Shown: piece by piece, positions 1-8,438 of the stretch
Numbering within the stretch: position 1 is the first letter of the stretch
Layout: each line of letters starts with the position of its first letter
Assembly (NCBI RefSeq): GCF_008580665.1
Contig: NZ_BKDJ01000003.1
Span: 124,001-188,000 of the forward strand
Origin: Zafaria cholistanensis
Lineage (GTDB): Bacteria; Actinomycetota; Actinomycetes; Actinomycetales; Micrococcaceae
Length of the DNA stretch: 64,000 nucleotides
Reading direction: 5' to 3'
Position numbers and translations under genes: made by a program
The notes under the pieces: model-generated
Seen by the model: the letters and a program-made list of their open reading frames with translations, nothing else
What the model was told of the DNA's origin: nothing
The model's database searches: none

Positions 1-285
1 CTGCCGGTGCTGGATGACATCGAAGCGGGCCGCGCCGCCGGAGACCTCGGCGAGGGGCCGTTCGCGGCGATCGCCAACAAGCTCGACGGTGTCCTGGCCG
101 GGCTGGGCCTGGAGCGCATCGCCGAGGTTGGGGTGGAGTTTGACCCGAACGTCCACGAGGCGCTGCTGCAGCAGCCGGTCCCGGGGGTCCCCGCGGACCA
201 CGTCGGACAGGTCCTGCGCAACGGATACCGGAAGGGCGAGCGGATCATCCGCGCCGCCCAGGTGATCGTCTCCACCGGCGAGTAG
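1..285 (+). CDS. grpE: GrpE nucleotide exchange factor (C-terminal part)
   Basis: The reading frame is open from the first base, so the gene begins upstream of the window; 94 C-terminal residues are visible. They match the end of GrpE, the exchange factor that releases ADP from DnaK: a helix leading into the beta-wing domain, with the run ERIAEVGVEFDPNVHEAL and a final segment GYRKGERIIRAAQVIV. It is followed by dnaJ and hspR on the same strand, the usual actinobacterial dnaK-grpE-dnaJ-hspR order; dnaK would lie outside the window. Identity is firm; the N-terminal coiled coil cannot be judged. Confidence 0.93.
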   Translation: MPVLDDIEAGRAAGDLGEGPFAAIANKLDGVLAGLGLERIAEVGVEFDPNVHEALLQQPVPGVPADHVGQVLRNGYRKGERIIRAAQVIVSTGE

Positions 286-341
286 CACCGGCGGGCAGCA
301 CCGCCGCGCACGCGGGCAGCAGCCCCGCGCACGCGGACCAT

Positions 342-377
342 GCCTGACGGCCCCGCCTCCGGGCGGGGCCGTCAGGC
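342..377 (+). terminator. Strong hairpin between grpE and dnaJ
   Basis: Perfect 16-base arms (342-357 and 362-377, GCCTGACGGCCCCGCC and its complement) with a 4-base loop and no T-run. It lies inside the operon, 50 bases before the dnaJ start, so it may attenuate transcription or protect upstream mRNA rather than end the operon. Confidence 0.6.
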
Positions 378-426
378 CGTAACACCACCACCACAACAGA
401 CCCCAGGAAGCAGAAGGAGCCGCCAC

Positions 427-1401
427 ATGGCCAGCCAGGATTGGGCGGAGAAGGACTTCTACGCGATCCTTGGCGTCTCCAAGGACGCCAGCGACGCCGA
501 CATCAAGAAGGCCTACCGGAAGCTGGCGCGCACGTACCACCCGGACACCAACCAGGGGGATGCGGCCGCGGAACAAAAGTTCAAGGACATCACCGAGGCG
601 CACGCGGTGCTCTCCGACCCCGAGGAGCGCCAGCAGTACGACGCCATCCGGGCCATGGGCTCCGGGGCGCGCTTCAGCGCCGGCGGGCAGGGCGGTGCCG
701 GCGGGTTCGACGATGTCTTCGGGAACCTCTTCGGCGGCGGGCGCCAGCGGGGCGGTTTCCGCGGGGGCGGGTTCGGCGGCGGCCAGGTCCCGCCGGAATT
801 CGCGGACCTGTTTGGCGGCGGCGGCTTCGGCGGGGGCGGATTCCAGCAGGCCCCGCGCAAGGGCGCGGACCGCACCGCCTCCACCACCATCTCCTTCGCC
901 GGTTCCATCAACGGCACCACGGTGGGGCTGCGCGAACCCAGCGGCGAGGTGGTCGAGGTGCGCATTCCCGCGGGCATCAAGGACGGCCAGAGCGTGCGCG
1001 TGCGCGGCAAGGGCCAGCCCGGCCCGGCCGGGAACGGGGACCTGATCGTCAAGGTGTCCGTGCAGCCCCACCCGTTCTTCATCCGCGAGGACAACAACAT
1101 CCGCATCCACGTCCCGGTGACGTTTGCGGAGGCCGCGCTGGGCGGCCAGATCGAGGTCCCGACGCTGACGGGCGAGACCGTCAAGGTCAAAATCCCGCCG
1201 GGAACCAGCTCCGGGCGCACGCTGCGCCTGAGGGAGCGCGGGGTGCGCACCGCCAAGGGCACCGGCGACCTGCTGGTGACCGTTGACGTCGTGGTTCCGC
1301 AGAACCTCAACGCCAAGGCGGAAAAGGCCATCAGGGACTTTGCGGCCGCGACCGGTGACGCGGACCCCCGCGCCGGGCTCGCCGCCAAGGCTGCGCTCTA
1401 G
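427..1401 (+). CDS. dnaJ: Co-chaperone DnaJ without zinc finger
   Basis: Stimulates DnaK ATPase and delivers unfolded substrate. The 324-residue protein has a J domain at about residues 9-75 with the HPD motif at 38-40, a Gly/Phe-rich linker at about 75-150, and two C-terminal peptide-binding domains. The four CxxCxGxG zinc repeats of classical DnaJ are absent, so it is a type II (CbpA-like) DnaJ sitting in the dnaK operon. The start at 427 is chosen because AGAAGGAG precedes it and MASQDW leads directly into the J domain; an upstream in-frame ATG at 340 would add a low-complexity stretch over the hairpin. hspR follows after 43 bases. Confidence 0.95.
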   Translation: MASQDWAEKDFYAILGVSKDASDADIKKAYRKLARTYHPDTNQGDAAAEQKFKDITEAHAVLSDPEERQQYDAIRAMGSGARFSAGGQGGAGGFDDVFGNLFGGGRQRGGFRGGGFGGGQVPPEFADLFGGGGFGGGGFQQAPRKGADRTASTTISFAGSINGTTVGLREPSGEVVEVRIPAGIKDGQSVRVRGKGQPGPAGNGDLIVKVSVQPHPFFIREDNNIRIHVPVTFAEAALGGQIEVPTLTGETVKVKIPPGTSSGRTLRLRERGVRTAKGTGDLLVTVDVVVPQNLNAKAEKAIRDFAAATGDADPRAGLAAKAAL

Positions 1402-1444
1402 GGCCCCTCGGGGCCACGGACCACGGACCACGGGAGAGGAAGGT

Positions 1445-1873
1445 ATGAACATCGACCGCTACGCCCCGATCTTTGTCATCTCCGTGGCCGCCGAGCTGGC
1501 GGAGATGCACCCGCAGACGCTGCGCCAGTACGACCGGCTGGGCCTGGTCTCCCCGCTGCGCCAGCGCGGCAAGCAGCGCCGCTACAGCCAGCACGACGTG
1601 GACCTGCTGCGCGAAATCCAGCGCCTGTCCAAGGACGGGGTGTCGCTGGAGGGCATCCGGCGCATCCTCCAGCTGGAGAACCAGGTCGCGGCCCTCAGCC
1701 GCCGGGTCGGGGAGCTGAGCGAGCAACTGGAACGCGAACGCATCGACCGGCGCGGAATCAGCCTGGGTAGGGTGTTTGCCGCCGGCACCGCCGGAGAGGT
1801 GGTCCCGCTGGCCCGCGGCCAGCGCCCGCGGGCCCGCAGCCAGGCCGTTGTGGTCTGGCGGCCGCAGAAGTAG
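1445..1873 (+). CDS. hspR: Heat-shock repressor HspR (MerR family)
   Basis: Represses heat-shock genes by binding HAIR inverted repeats, in known cases with DnaK as co-repressor. The 142-residue protein has a MerR-type helix-turn-helix at about residues 14-60 (LAEMHPQTLRQYDRLGLVSP, then RGKQRRYSQHDVDLL) and a coiled coil at about 80-105. The ATG at 1445 follows GGGAGAGGAAGGT. It is the last heat-shock gene of the operon. A HAIR site sits before clpB at 16662-16682, so a probable target is inside this window. Confidence 0.93.
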   Translation: MNIDRYAPIFVISVAAELAEMHPQTLRQYDRLGLVSPLRQRGKQRRYSQHDVDLLREIQRLSKDGVSLEGIRRILQLENQVAALSRRVGELSEQLERERIDRRGISLGRVFAAGTAGEVVPLARGQRPRARSQAVVVWRPQK

Positions 1874-1894
1874 CCGCGCGGCGGAGGGCAGGGG

Positions 1895-2815
1895 ATGCTG
1901 AACGACGCCGGCGTGCCGGACACCTACCGCGCGCTCGCCGAGCGTGCGGCGGAACGCTTCGAGCGCCTCAAGCGGCTCCGCGACGCCCTGCCGCAGCGCG
2001 GCAAGGCGGCGATCGACGGGGTGGCGCACGCCTTGGCCGACTCCATGGATCCGGCCATCCCGCCAAGGCACCTGCTCTATCTGGACCTGGAGGGCCCGGA
2101 GCCGCTGGCCGCGGTCGCCGTCGGGGATCTCGATGCGGCCACCCACGTGACCTGGCAGCTGTCCGGCTCCGGCATCCGGGTCCGCACCGCGATGTGGGGG
2201 ACGGTGCGCGAGGCCGGGCAGCTGCTGCTTGAGCAGCGGGCCGTCGGCGCCCCCGATCCCGCCGTGGTCGCCTGGCTGGGCTACTCCTCGCCCGGGCTGC
2301 TGCGGGCGGTATTCAACCGGGCCGCACGCACCGCCGTCGAACGCCTCACCCACGACCTGCTCACGTTCGCCCGGATGCGTCCGGACCGGCCGTTCACGGC
2401 AATGGAGGCGCACTCCTACGGCGCGACACTTGCGGCCCACGCCCTGGAGAAGCTGCGCGGCGAATCCGCCGCCCCGGCCATTTCGGCGCTGGCCACCACC
2501 GGTTCGGCCGGCATGCCCCGCCGGATCGCCGGCAACCCGGGCCTGCTGGGCATCCCCGCGGAGCGCATCTTCGAGGCCGTGGCGAGCGATGACCTGCTGG
2601 CCCGTGCGGGGAGGATCCTGAGCGGGCGCGCTCTGGTGGGACGGCGCTTCGCGGTGGACGGGCTCCCGGAACTGGGCCTGTTGCCGGTCACCGGGCACAA
2701 CACCTCCCGGTTCGTGCCCGGCGCCGCCCGCGCCAGGCACGGGTACCGCGATCCCGGCACGTTATCGCTCCGCAACCTTGCGCTGGTCACCACGGGCTCC
2801 CTTCCGCTGGGCTAG
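1895..2815 (+). CDS. Alpha/beta hydrolase, DUF1023-like
   Basis: Predicted soluble or exported hydrolase of 306 residues, substrate unknown. The segment FTAMEAHSYGATLAA holds a nucleophile-elbow-like HSYG, as in the actinobacterial DUF1023 alpha/beta hydrolases; the late GHNTS may carry the catalytic histidine. The N-terminal third is helical (AERAAERFERLKRLRDAL) and probably forms the family's accessory domain. No clear signal peptide is visible. The start is preceded by GGAGGGCAGGGG. It lies 21 bases after hspR and could be co-transcribed. Family assignment is by motif and layout only. Confidence 0.7.
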   Translation: MLNDAGVPDTYRALAERAAERFERLKRLRDALPQRGKAAIDGVAHALADSMDPAIPPRHLLYLDLEGPEPLAAVAVGDLDAATHVTWQLSGSGIRVRTAMWGTVREAGQLLLEQRAVGAPDPAVVAWLGYSSPGLLRAVFNRAARTAVERLTHDLLTFARMRPDRPFTAMEAHSYGATLAAHALEKLRGESAAPAISALATTGSAGMPRRIAGNPGLLGIPAERIFEAVASDDLLARAGRILSGRALVGRRFAVDGLPELGLLPVTGHNTSRFVPGAARARHGYRDPGTLSLRNLALVTTGSLPLG

Positions 2816-2841
2816 TGGGTAGAGTGCCTCCTACGCGCTGT

Positions 2842-2861
2842 CCCTGCCGGGGACGGCAGGG
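2842..2861 (+). terminator. Hairpin after the DUF1023 hydrolase
   Basis: Eight-base perfect arms (CCCTGCCG, loop GGGA, CGGCAGGG) 27 bases after the hydrolase stop. A -10-like TAGAGT at 2820-2825 precedes it, so it could instead fold in the leader of the next small gene. Confidence 0.45.
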
Positions 2862-2961
2862 CGTCCGAACGGGCCGGGAGGGGAATGCGTTGCCCGGCCC
2901 CGACGAAGACACTGCGGCGGCGGGCTGCCGCCTTCACCTCGCACCTTCCTGGAGGAACCCC

Positions 2962-3294
2962 TTGGGTGAGAACAACGCGGGCCCCTGCGATTCGGGCCGC
3001 AACGATGATTTCCTCGACAGCGCCGACTGGATGGCCGATGTGCCCGCCGCGCCGGCCTTCGAGGAGGAGGGCTGGCTCAGCGACGAACTGGACGAGCGGA
3101 TCGATATGGTCATCTGCAACCCCGGACCGCCGCTGCGTTTTGTCCGTCCGCACAGCATGCTGGCGGAGGATCCCTCCGGGGCGAAGGGTCCCGGCCTTAA
3201 AGGTCCCGGTTTCGCGGAAGGCCTGGCGGGAGGGGGAAGCCTGGCGGGAGGGCCCGGCGCCGGTGCGGGGGCGGACCGGACAGCCTCGCCCTAG
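2962..3294 (+). CDS. Small acidic hypothetical protein
   Basis: I do not recognise a family. A TTG start at 2962 follows a good GGAGG at 2951-2955 and gives 110 residues. The middle (DDFLDSADWM, then FEEEGWLSDELDERIDM) is acidic and looks protein-like; the tail is Gly/Ala/Pro-rich (GPGLKGPGFAEGLAGGG) and runs into a 21-base tandem repeat at 3276. No membrane segment is seen. It stands alone between two terminator-like regions. Whether it is translated is uncertain; the codon bias and ribosome site favour it. Confidence 0.5.
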   Translation: MGENNAGPCDSGRNDDFLDSADWMADVPAAPAFEEEGWLSDELDERIDMVICNPGPPLRFVRPHSMLAEDPSGAKGPGLKGPGFAEGLAGGGSLAGGPGAGAGADRTASP

Positions 3295-3359
3295 GGCCGG
3301 ACAGCCCCGCCCTGGAACCGGACAGTCTCTTCCTGGGGCCGGATAGCTCCGCCCGGCAT
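3276..3359. repeat. 21-base tandem repeat, four units
   Basis: Units start at 3276, 3297, 3318 and 3339, each beginning CCGGACAG or CCGGATAG followed by a variable C/T-rich part. The array overlaps the last codons of the small acidic gene and fills the gap before the AHSA1-like gene. Confidence 0.8.
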
Positions 3360-3459
3360 GCCCGGGCCGTGCACCCGCGACCGGCACGGATTGCTCCGGC
3401 CCACGCTGTGCCGTCCGCCAACCGGCGCGCCGGAGCGGTTGGCGCAGTACCCTGTCCCC

Positions 3460-3978
3460 ATGAGCGGATTCATCATGGATCCGGCGGCCTTCGCCCCGTC
3501 CGGGCGGCGTTGGGTGCTTACCTTCCGCGGAGACCTGCCGGTGAACGCCACGGACGCGTGGATCGCGGTGGCCAGCCGCGACGGGCTCCGCGGCTGGTTC
3601 CCCGCAGTCATCGTGGGTGAATGGACCGCAGGCCGGGACTTGGCCTTCTACGTACCCGACGACGAGGCCGACGAACCCGTCTGGGGCGAGGTCGTCGACG
3701 CCGAGGTCGGGCGCCTGCTCGCCTTCGTCTGGGGCGCCGACTCCCTGCGCATCACGCTGGACCCCTACGACGCCGGCACGCGGCTGGTGTTCGCCGTCTC
3801 CCTCGATGCGCAAAGCCGGGGAGTCTACGAAGCCGCGCGCTGGCATGTTTGCCTGGCACGCCTGCGGGAGTCCGTGGGCGGGTATGTCGAGGACGCGGAC
3901 AAGGACCCCGACGCGCAGTTCCGCCGCTACCGGACGGCCTTCGGGGAGGACGCCGCCGCGCTGCCCCCCGCGTGCTAG
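3460..3978 (+). CDS. SRPBCC/AHSA1-like protein
   Basis: A 172-residue soluble protein resembling the START/Bet v1-like AHSA1 group: an opening strand (RRWVLTFRGDLPVNATDAWI), a middle with AGRDLAFYVPDDE and GRLLAFVWGADSLRITLDP, and a closing helix (ARWHVCLARLRESVGG). In this fold the last helix covers a ligand cavity; the ligand here is unknown. The ATG at 3460 is chosen because it opens the first strand; longer in-frame starts would translate the tandem repeat region. A strong terminator hairpin follows. Confidence 0.65.
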   Translation: MSGFIMDPAAFAPSGRRWVLTFRGDLPVNATDAWIAVASRDGLRGWFPAVIVGEWTAGRDLAFYVPDDEADEPVWGEVVDAEVGRLLAFVWGADSLRITLDPYDAGTRLVFAVSLDAQSRGVYEAARWHVCLARLRESVGGYVEDADKDPDAQFRRYRTAFGEDAAALPPAC

Positions 3979-4041
3979 GCCGTTGCGTGTTAGGGCGTTG
4001 CGTGCCCGCCCGATTGCGTACCAGGCCATTGCGTGCGGGCG

Positions 4042-4074
4042 GTTACGGCCCGGCTTTTACAGCCGGGCCGTAAC
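4042..4074. terminator. Bidirectional terminator hairpin
   Basis: Perfect 14-base arms, GTTACGGCCCGGCT and complement, with a 5-base loop, between the AHSA1-like gene (+) and the DUF4235-like gene (-). Just upstream are imperfect repeats of GTTGCGTG (3979-4040). Confidence 0.8.
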
Positions 4075-4132
4075 GCTGGGGCACCCTGCCACAGCCGGCC
4101 TGCGGCGCAGGTTTCCGCACCGCCCTGGCAGC

Positions 4133-4462
4133 CTAGTCGCCCGGCCACTTCCCGGTAACGCGTTCGAAGAGGCGCGCGCCCCCACGGTCGATGAGGGCCT
4201 TGACCAAGGCGTAGATCGCGCCTTGAAGGACGCTGGCGGCGAGGATCTCCTTCAGCGGGTAGGCGGTGCTGAGCGCCTTCGGGGCATCGTGGTGGCCGCG
4301 GCCGTAGGGGGTGGCGCGCTTCCACAACTGCCGGAAAATCTGGCTGGCGATCAGGCCGCCCAGCAGTCCGGACAACAGCCCGAGGGGGCGGTAGACGATC
4401 TTCGCCGACTTGCTTGCCGGGCTGTGGTGCATAGTGTCGTCCTGCATCGTGTCCTCCTGCAT
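4133..4462 (-). CDS. DUF4235-like small membrane protein
   Basis: A 109-residue protein resembling DUF4235: two likely membrane helices (LGLLSGLLGGLIASQIF and EILAASVLQGAIYALVKAL) separated by a short basic loop, ending in a soluble tail. Function unknown. Three Met codons 15 bases apart lie at the N-terminus because the segment ATGCAGGA[G/C]GACAC is tandemly duplicated. The first (4462) has GGGAGG seven bases upstream and is chosen; the second also has AGGAGG in front of it, created by the repeat, so initiation at more than one site is possible. Transcribed towards the hairpin at 4042-4074. Confidence 0.75.
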   Translation of the reverse strand: MQEDTMQDDTMHHSPASKSAKIVYRPLGLLSGLLGGLIASQIFRQLWKRATPYGRGHHDAPKALSTAYPLKEILAASVLQGAIYALVKALIDRGGARLFERVTGKWPGD

Positions 4463-4758
4463 TGTGTGTCCTCCCGGGGATAACAAAGCATCTTCTTCGC
4501 GTTTCCCCAAGCTACCCGAACCGCCGGCCATCTTCCGTCCGCTTCTTCGGCCCGGTTGCCTGAAAGACGGCCCCCACTGCCCTGCGGCATGCCGGAAAGC
4601 TGAGCTTCACCTGCTGTTATGCCTTTCGACGGCATCCGGTGGCCCGGCGGTCGTAGCCTGCAACGGATGGCGCCCGGCATGTGCGGGCGCCACTTCCACG
4701 AGCATCGCACGCACCGGGGACACCTGTTCACCCAGGGTCCTCCCGAAACGGGGGAAAC
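4463..4758. other. 296-base gap with probable divergent promoters
   Basis: No gene seen. The gap separates the DUF4235-like gene (-) from the first NPCBM-like gene (+). Near its right end is ACGCACCGGGGACACCTG (4709-4726), nearly repeated as ACGCACGGGGACACCTG before the paralogue at 8439. The shared leader suggests common control of the two genes, or simply that the duplication included the promoter. Confidence 0.5.
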
Positions 4759-5949
4759 ATGGACCTCTCACGCACTACCACGCCGCGGAACCGGCGGCGT
4801 CCGCGCTGGCTGGCCGCGCTCGCCGCGACGGTGGCGGTGGCCTTCCTGGCCGGGGGCCTGGCGGCCCCGGCCCAGGCAGCCCCGGCCAGGACCACCCTGG
4901 CAGTCGCCGTCTCCGACTACTCGGTGGACGCCGGCGCCTCGGTGACCGTCAGCGGAACCCTGAAGCGGGGCAACAAGGCGGTGGCAAACGTTTCCGTAAA
5001 GCTGCAGAAGCGCACCGCCGGAAGCACGGCATGGACCACCATCACCACGGCGAAGACCAACTCCAAGGGCAAGGTCTCCGCCAGGGTCTCCGGGCTGGGG
5101 AAGGACACGGAGATCCGTGCGCTCTCTTCCGGGACCTCCAAGTACAAGGCCGCGAAGAGCTCCACCAAGAAGGTCAAGGTCAGGCAGCGGGTCACCATCA
5201 CCAAGACCTCCGAGAGCAAGCCGGTCACGGGCGAGAAGATCACCTTCTCCGGCACCACGAGCTCCGGCCTGGCGGGCAAGACCGTTGAACTGCAGGAGAA
5301 GTCCGGCAGCGCGTGGACCACGGTCGCCGCGGCGAAGGTCTCCCCGAAGAACGTGTTCTCCGTGGAGACGGAGGCGGGCAGCGCCGGTAAGGCCACGTAC
5401 CGCGTCCATGCCCCCGCCACGGCCTCGACCGGCTCCGCGACCAGCTCCGAGAAGTCCTTCGCCGTCCACCAGTGGTTCTTCCTGAACGATGTGGCGCCGG
5501 CCGACGGCTCCGAATGGGCCGACGGCGGCATGGGACTGGACACCACCCCGAGCACCATTGCCGGGGTCTCCTTCGGGCGCGCCCTCTCCGACGTCTTCAA
5601 CGCCGACAATGCCGAGCTCCTGGCCTCCTACTCGACGTGGAACCTGGACGGCCGCTGCGTCGCATTCACCGCGAAGGTGGGCATCGACGACGCCTCGGCG
5701 GAGGGGACCCGGGCCGCGTTCCGCGGTGAGGCCTTCACCTCGCTGGACCACGCCGACGGATCGGACCTGCTGCTGGAGTTCGGCGAAGCGGAGCGGGGCG
5801 AAGAAGCCAGGACCGTGAGCGCCTCCGTGGCCGGCTTCAACTTCCTTGAGGTGTGGGCCACCGACTCCACTGAGGCCGAATGGGCGGAAGGGGCCGAGGG
5901 CTACGCGGTCTTCGCCGACGCCAAGGTGCTCTGCGGGGCCGCCCTGTAA
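4759..5949 (+). CDS. Secreted Ig-like and NPCBM-like domain protein (copy 1)
   Basis: A 396-residue exported protein. A twin-Arg-poor but strongly basic signal peptide (residues 1-40) ends at AQA. Two Ig-like beta domains follow (about 45-145 and 146-245), the first carrying a Lys/Ser-rich stretch (SKYKAAKSSTKKVKV). The C-terminal part (about 255-396) looks like an NPCBM carbohydrate-binding-type module: NLDGRCVAFTAKVGIDD, then a closing FADAKVLCG. The likely role is binding wall or environmental glycans; no catalytic domain is seen. It is a close paralogue of the gene at 8439, with near-identical DNA over 5026-5190 and about 5370-5440. It ends in a strong hairpin at 5964-6016. Confidence 0.75.
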   Translation: MDLSRTTTPRNRRRPRWLAALAATVAVAFLAGGLAAPAQAAPARTTLAVAVSDYSVDAGASVTVSGTLKRGNKAVANVSVKLQKRTAGSTAWTTITTAKTNSKGKVSARVSGLGKDTEIRALSSGTSKYKAAKSSTKKVKVRQRVTITKTSESKPVTGEKITFSGTTSSGLAGKTVELQEKSGSAWTTVAAAKVSPKNVFSVETEAGSAGKATYRVHAPATASTGSATSSEKSFAVHQWFFLNDVAPADGSEWADGGMGLDTTPSTIAGVSFGRALSDVFNADNAELLASYSTWNLDGRCVAFTAKVGIDDASAEGTRAAFRGEAFTSLDHADGSDLLLEFGEAERGEEARTVSASVAGFNFLEVWATDSTEAEWAEGAEGYAVFADAKVLCGAAL

Positions 5950-5963
5950 GCCTGTGCCAAACC

Positions 5964-6016
5964 CTGCTTGGGAAGTGCGCGCTCCGGAGCGTCCGGAGGG
6001 CGCACTTCCCAAGCAG
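5964..6016 (+). terminator. Long terminator hairpin
   Basis: Perfect 17-base arms beginning CTGCTTGGGAAGTGCGC (5964-5980 and 6000-6016) around a 19-base loop, 15 bases after the stop of the NPCBM-like gene and facing the convergent BCCT gene. Confidence 0.85.
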
Positions 6017-6020
6017 CATT

Positions 6021-6062
6021 GCCCGAGCCCCGAGCCCCGAGCCCCGAGCCCCCAGCCCCGAG
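6021..6062. repeat. 7-base tandem repeat, six units
   Basis: Consecutive units of CCCCGAG (first GCCCGAG, fifth CCCCCAG) in the convergent gap just before the BCCT stop codon. Simple-sequence repeat. Confidence 0.85.
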
Positions 6063-6067
6063 CCGCA

Positions 6068-8149
6068 CTAGCCGCGGGTGCCGGCGCCCGTCGTCTCCTG
6101 CGCCCGGCCGCCCGTGGCCCCCGAAGCGTCGCCGCCATTAGGCCCTTTCCCGGCTTCCGCGGTGTCCTGTGCGGCATCTCTGGCGGCATGGTCCAGGTCC
6201 GTGCCGTTGCCCGCCGTGCCGTTGCCCGCCGTGCCGTTGTCCACCGTGTCGCTGGACTGGGGCGTCCAGCCGTCGGCGTACGCGCCAGAGGCGTAATCGT
6301 ACTCCACCGGGGCACCGTCCTCGTCGGTGCGCCGGTACCAGCCAGTGACCTCATCAGCGTGGGAATCGAACTCCGCCCCGGCGCCCTCTCCCTCCGGGGC
6401 ACGCTCGACGGCCAGCGCAAACCGGTCGCCATGCTCATCGATGCCTGTTTTGACAGCGTTCTCCAAGGCGGCTTGAGCGTACTCGACGCGGATGGCCGCC
6501 GGGTCGGTGCGCAGGTCCTTGTAGAACGCAGCCATCATCAGCAGCAGGATCAGGGTAAAAGGCAGGGCCGAGACGATGACGAGGTTCTGCAGCCCCGTGA
6601 GCGCCTCGCTGCCGCCGACCAGGAGCATCACCACGGCAATGCCCGTCATGGCCAGGCCCCAGAAGACGGTGATTTTTTTGTCCGGTACCGGCTTGCCGCG
6701 CTGGGAGAGGCCGCCCATCACCAGGGACGCGGAATCGGCCGAGGTGACGAAGAAAATCGCGATGCACGCCATGGCGACGAGGGGGGTGACCTGGCCCAGG
6801 GGCAGGTGGGCCAGCAGGGCGAACAGCAGGTCCTGCGGGGACTGGCTGGTGGAGAGGGCGGCGCCGTTCATCCGCATCCAGATCGTGGTACCGCCGAAGA
6901 CGCCGAAGGCCAGTACGTTGACCGCGAACGGGACCAGCAGGGTGACCTTTATGTATTCGCGCAGAGTGCGGCCGCGGGAGATGCGGGCCAGGAAGATGCC
7001 GACGAAGGGAGTCCAGGAGGCCCACCAGGCCCAGTAGAAGACCGTCCAGGTCTGGGAGAACTCCGCCGACTCCGCTCCCCAGGAGGCGCTCTTGCCCATC
7101 ATGGCGAAGAGGTCGTTGAAGTACTCGGCCACCGCGGAAGGCAGCAGGTTCAGCAGGAACAGGGTGGGGCCCACGATGAAGATGAACAGGGCCAGTGCCA
7201 GTGCCAGCGACATGTTGATATTGGACAGCCACCGGATTCCGCGGCCGAGGCCGGAGACGGCGGAGGCGATGAAGGCGATGGTCAGCACGGTCAGGATAAT
7301 GACCAGTCCGGTGTTGCCGAGCGTGCCGATGCCGGCAACGATTTCGACGCCGCGGCCGATCTGCAGGGTACCGATGCCCAGCGAGGCCGCGGTGCCGAAC
7401 AGGGTGGCAACGATGGCAAACATATCGATCATCCGCCCGGGCAGCCCGGCAGCACGGTCCTTGCCGAAGACCGGTGTGAGGATTGCGCTCATCAGCGGCA
7501 CGCGTCCGCGGCGGTAGGCGCCGTAGGCGACGGCGGCGCCGACCAGGGCGTAGAGGGCCCAGGCATGCAGGCCCCAATGGTAGAGGGTTTGGGCCATGGC
7601 TTTGTGGATCGCTTCGCGGGTCTCCGGTTCGGCCATCCCCGGTGCCGGGTCGATGAAGTAGGTCAGCGGCTCATAGGGGCCGAAGAAGAAGATACCGATG
7701 CCCACGCCGGCGGAAAACATCATGGTGATCCAGGAGAGCGTGCCGTATTCGGGCTTCTCACCATCCACCCCCAGCGGGATGCGCCCGTAGCGGCTGAAGG
7801 CGAGGTAGATCAGGAAGACCAGCACGACGGCGACCAGGATATTGAACAGCCACCCGGTGTTGGTCACCACCCACCCCAGCGCGGCGTCGGAGACGGCCTT
7901 GAGGGACTCGGTGGACATGGTTCCCCAAGCGATGAAGGCGACGATCAGGGCGGCCGCGACGCCAAAGACCAACCGGTCCGTGCCGTAGCGAATGCGCTGC
8001 TCGTCGACGGAAATGCCGGGGACCAGGCCTGGGTGGATGTCGTGCGGATAGGGGGCTGCGGTGTCCGGCCCGCCGGGCGGGCAGCCGGGGGAACCGGGAT
8101 GCCCGGCGGTGGTTTGATCGGACTTTGACACGGGACGTTGTGCGTCCAC
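6068..8149 (-). CDS. BCCT-family osmolyte transporter
   Basis: Sodium- or proton-coupled uptake of betaine, carnitine or choline type compatible solutes at the inner membrane. The 693-residue protein has a 60-residue cytoplasmic N-terminus, about twelve membrane helices (residues about 60-560) and a long acidic tail. Family signatures are clear: GVGIGIFFFGPYEPLTYF in the glycine-rich helix and the tryptophan motif FYWAWWASWTPFVGIFLARI. The tail (about 130 residues) is Asp/Glu/Gly-rich and holds a 15-base tandem repeat (6201-6245) encoding Gly-Thr-Ala-Gly-Asn units. In BetP-like carriers the termini sense osmotic stress; the same role here is inferred. It lies between two secreted paralogues. 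The exact solute cannot be told. Confidence 0.9.
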   Translation of the reverse strand: MDAQRPVSKSDQTTAGHPGSPGCPPGGPDTAAPYPHDIHPGLVPGISVDEQRIRYGTDRLVFGVAAALIVAFIAWGTMSTESLKAVSDAALGWVVTNTGWLFNILVAVVLVFLIYLAFSRYGRIPLGVDGEKPEYGTLSWITMMFSAGVGIGIFFFGPYEPLTYFIDPAPGMAEPETREAIHKAMAQTLYHWGLHAWALYALVGAAVAYGAYRRGRVPLMSAILTPVFGKDRAAGLPGRMIDMFAIVATLFGTAASLGIGTLQIGRGVEIVAGIGTLGNTGLVIILTVLTIAFIASAVSGLGRGIRWLSNINMSLALALALFIFIVGPTLFLLNLLPSAVAEYFNDLFAMMGKSASWGAESAEFSQTWTVFYWAWWASWTPFVGIFLARISRGRTLREYIKVTLLVPFAVNVLAFGVFGGTTIWMRMNGAALSTSQSPQDLLFALLAHLPLGQVTPLVAMACIAIFFVTSADSASLVMGGLSQRGKPVPDKKITVFWGLAMTGIAVVMLLVGGSEALTGLQNLVIVSALPFTLILLLMMAAFYKDLRTDPAAIRVEYAQAALENAVKTGIDEHGDRFALAVERAPEGEGAGAEFDSHADEVTGWYRRTDEDGAPVEYDYASGAYADGWTPQSSDTVDNGTAGNGTAGNGTDLDHAARDAAQDTAEAGKGPNGGDASGATGGRAQETTGAGTRG

Positions 8150-8438
8150 GGGGGTCTCCTCAGTTCGGGTTCAGGTCGCGTCCGAACCCGGGCCGGCGCC
8201 GGCATTGTGCACGGCCGGGCCGGACAGGCCGTCCACTCTATAGGCTGCGCTGTGCCCCGGCCAAAACGGCAGGGCCTGATCAGGGCGGCCTTCGGCGGTT
8301 TACCCGCAGAGGGGGCCACACCCCGGATAGACTCTCCGACAACCGCCCCGGCACTGGCCCGGGCGGTGCTTCACTGAGTATCCACGCACGGGGACACCTG
8401 CCGCACCGCACGGTGTCCTCCGTTTATCTGGGGGAAAC
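8150..8438. other. 289-base divergent promoter region
   Basis: No gene seen. It serves the BCCT gene (-) and the second NPCBM-like gene (+). Visible elements: GTTCGGGTT/AACCCGGGC-type dyads near 8168-8202, a TATAG-rich spot at 8236-8241 that could be a -10 on the minus strand, TAGACT at 8328-8333 as a possible plus-strand -10, and a GGACACC...GGTGTCC dyad around 8392-8417 in the leader of the + gene. Confidence 0.4.
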
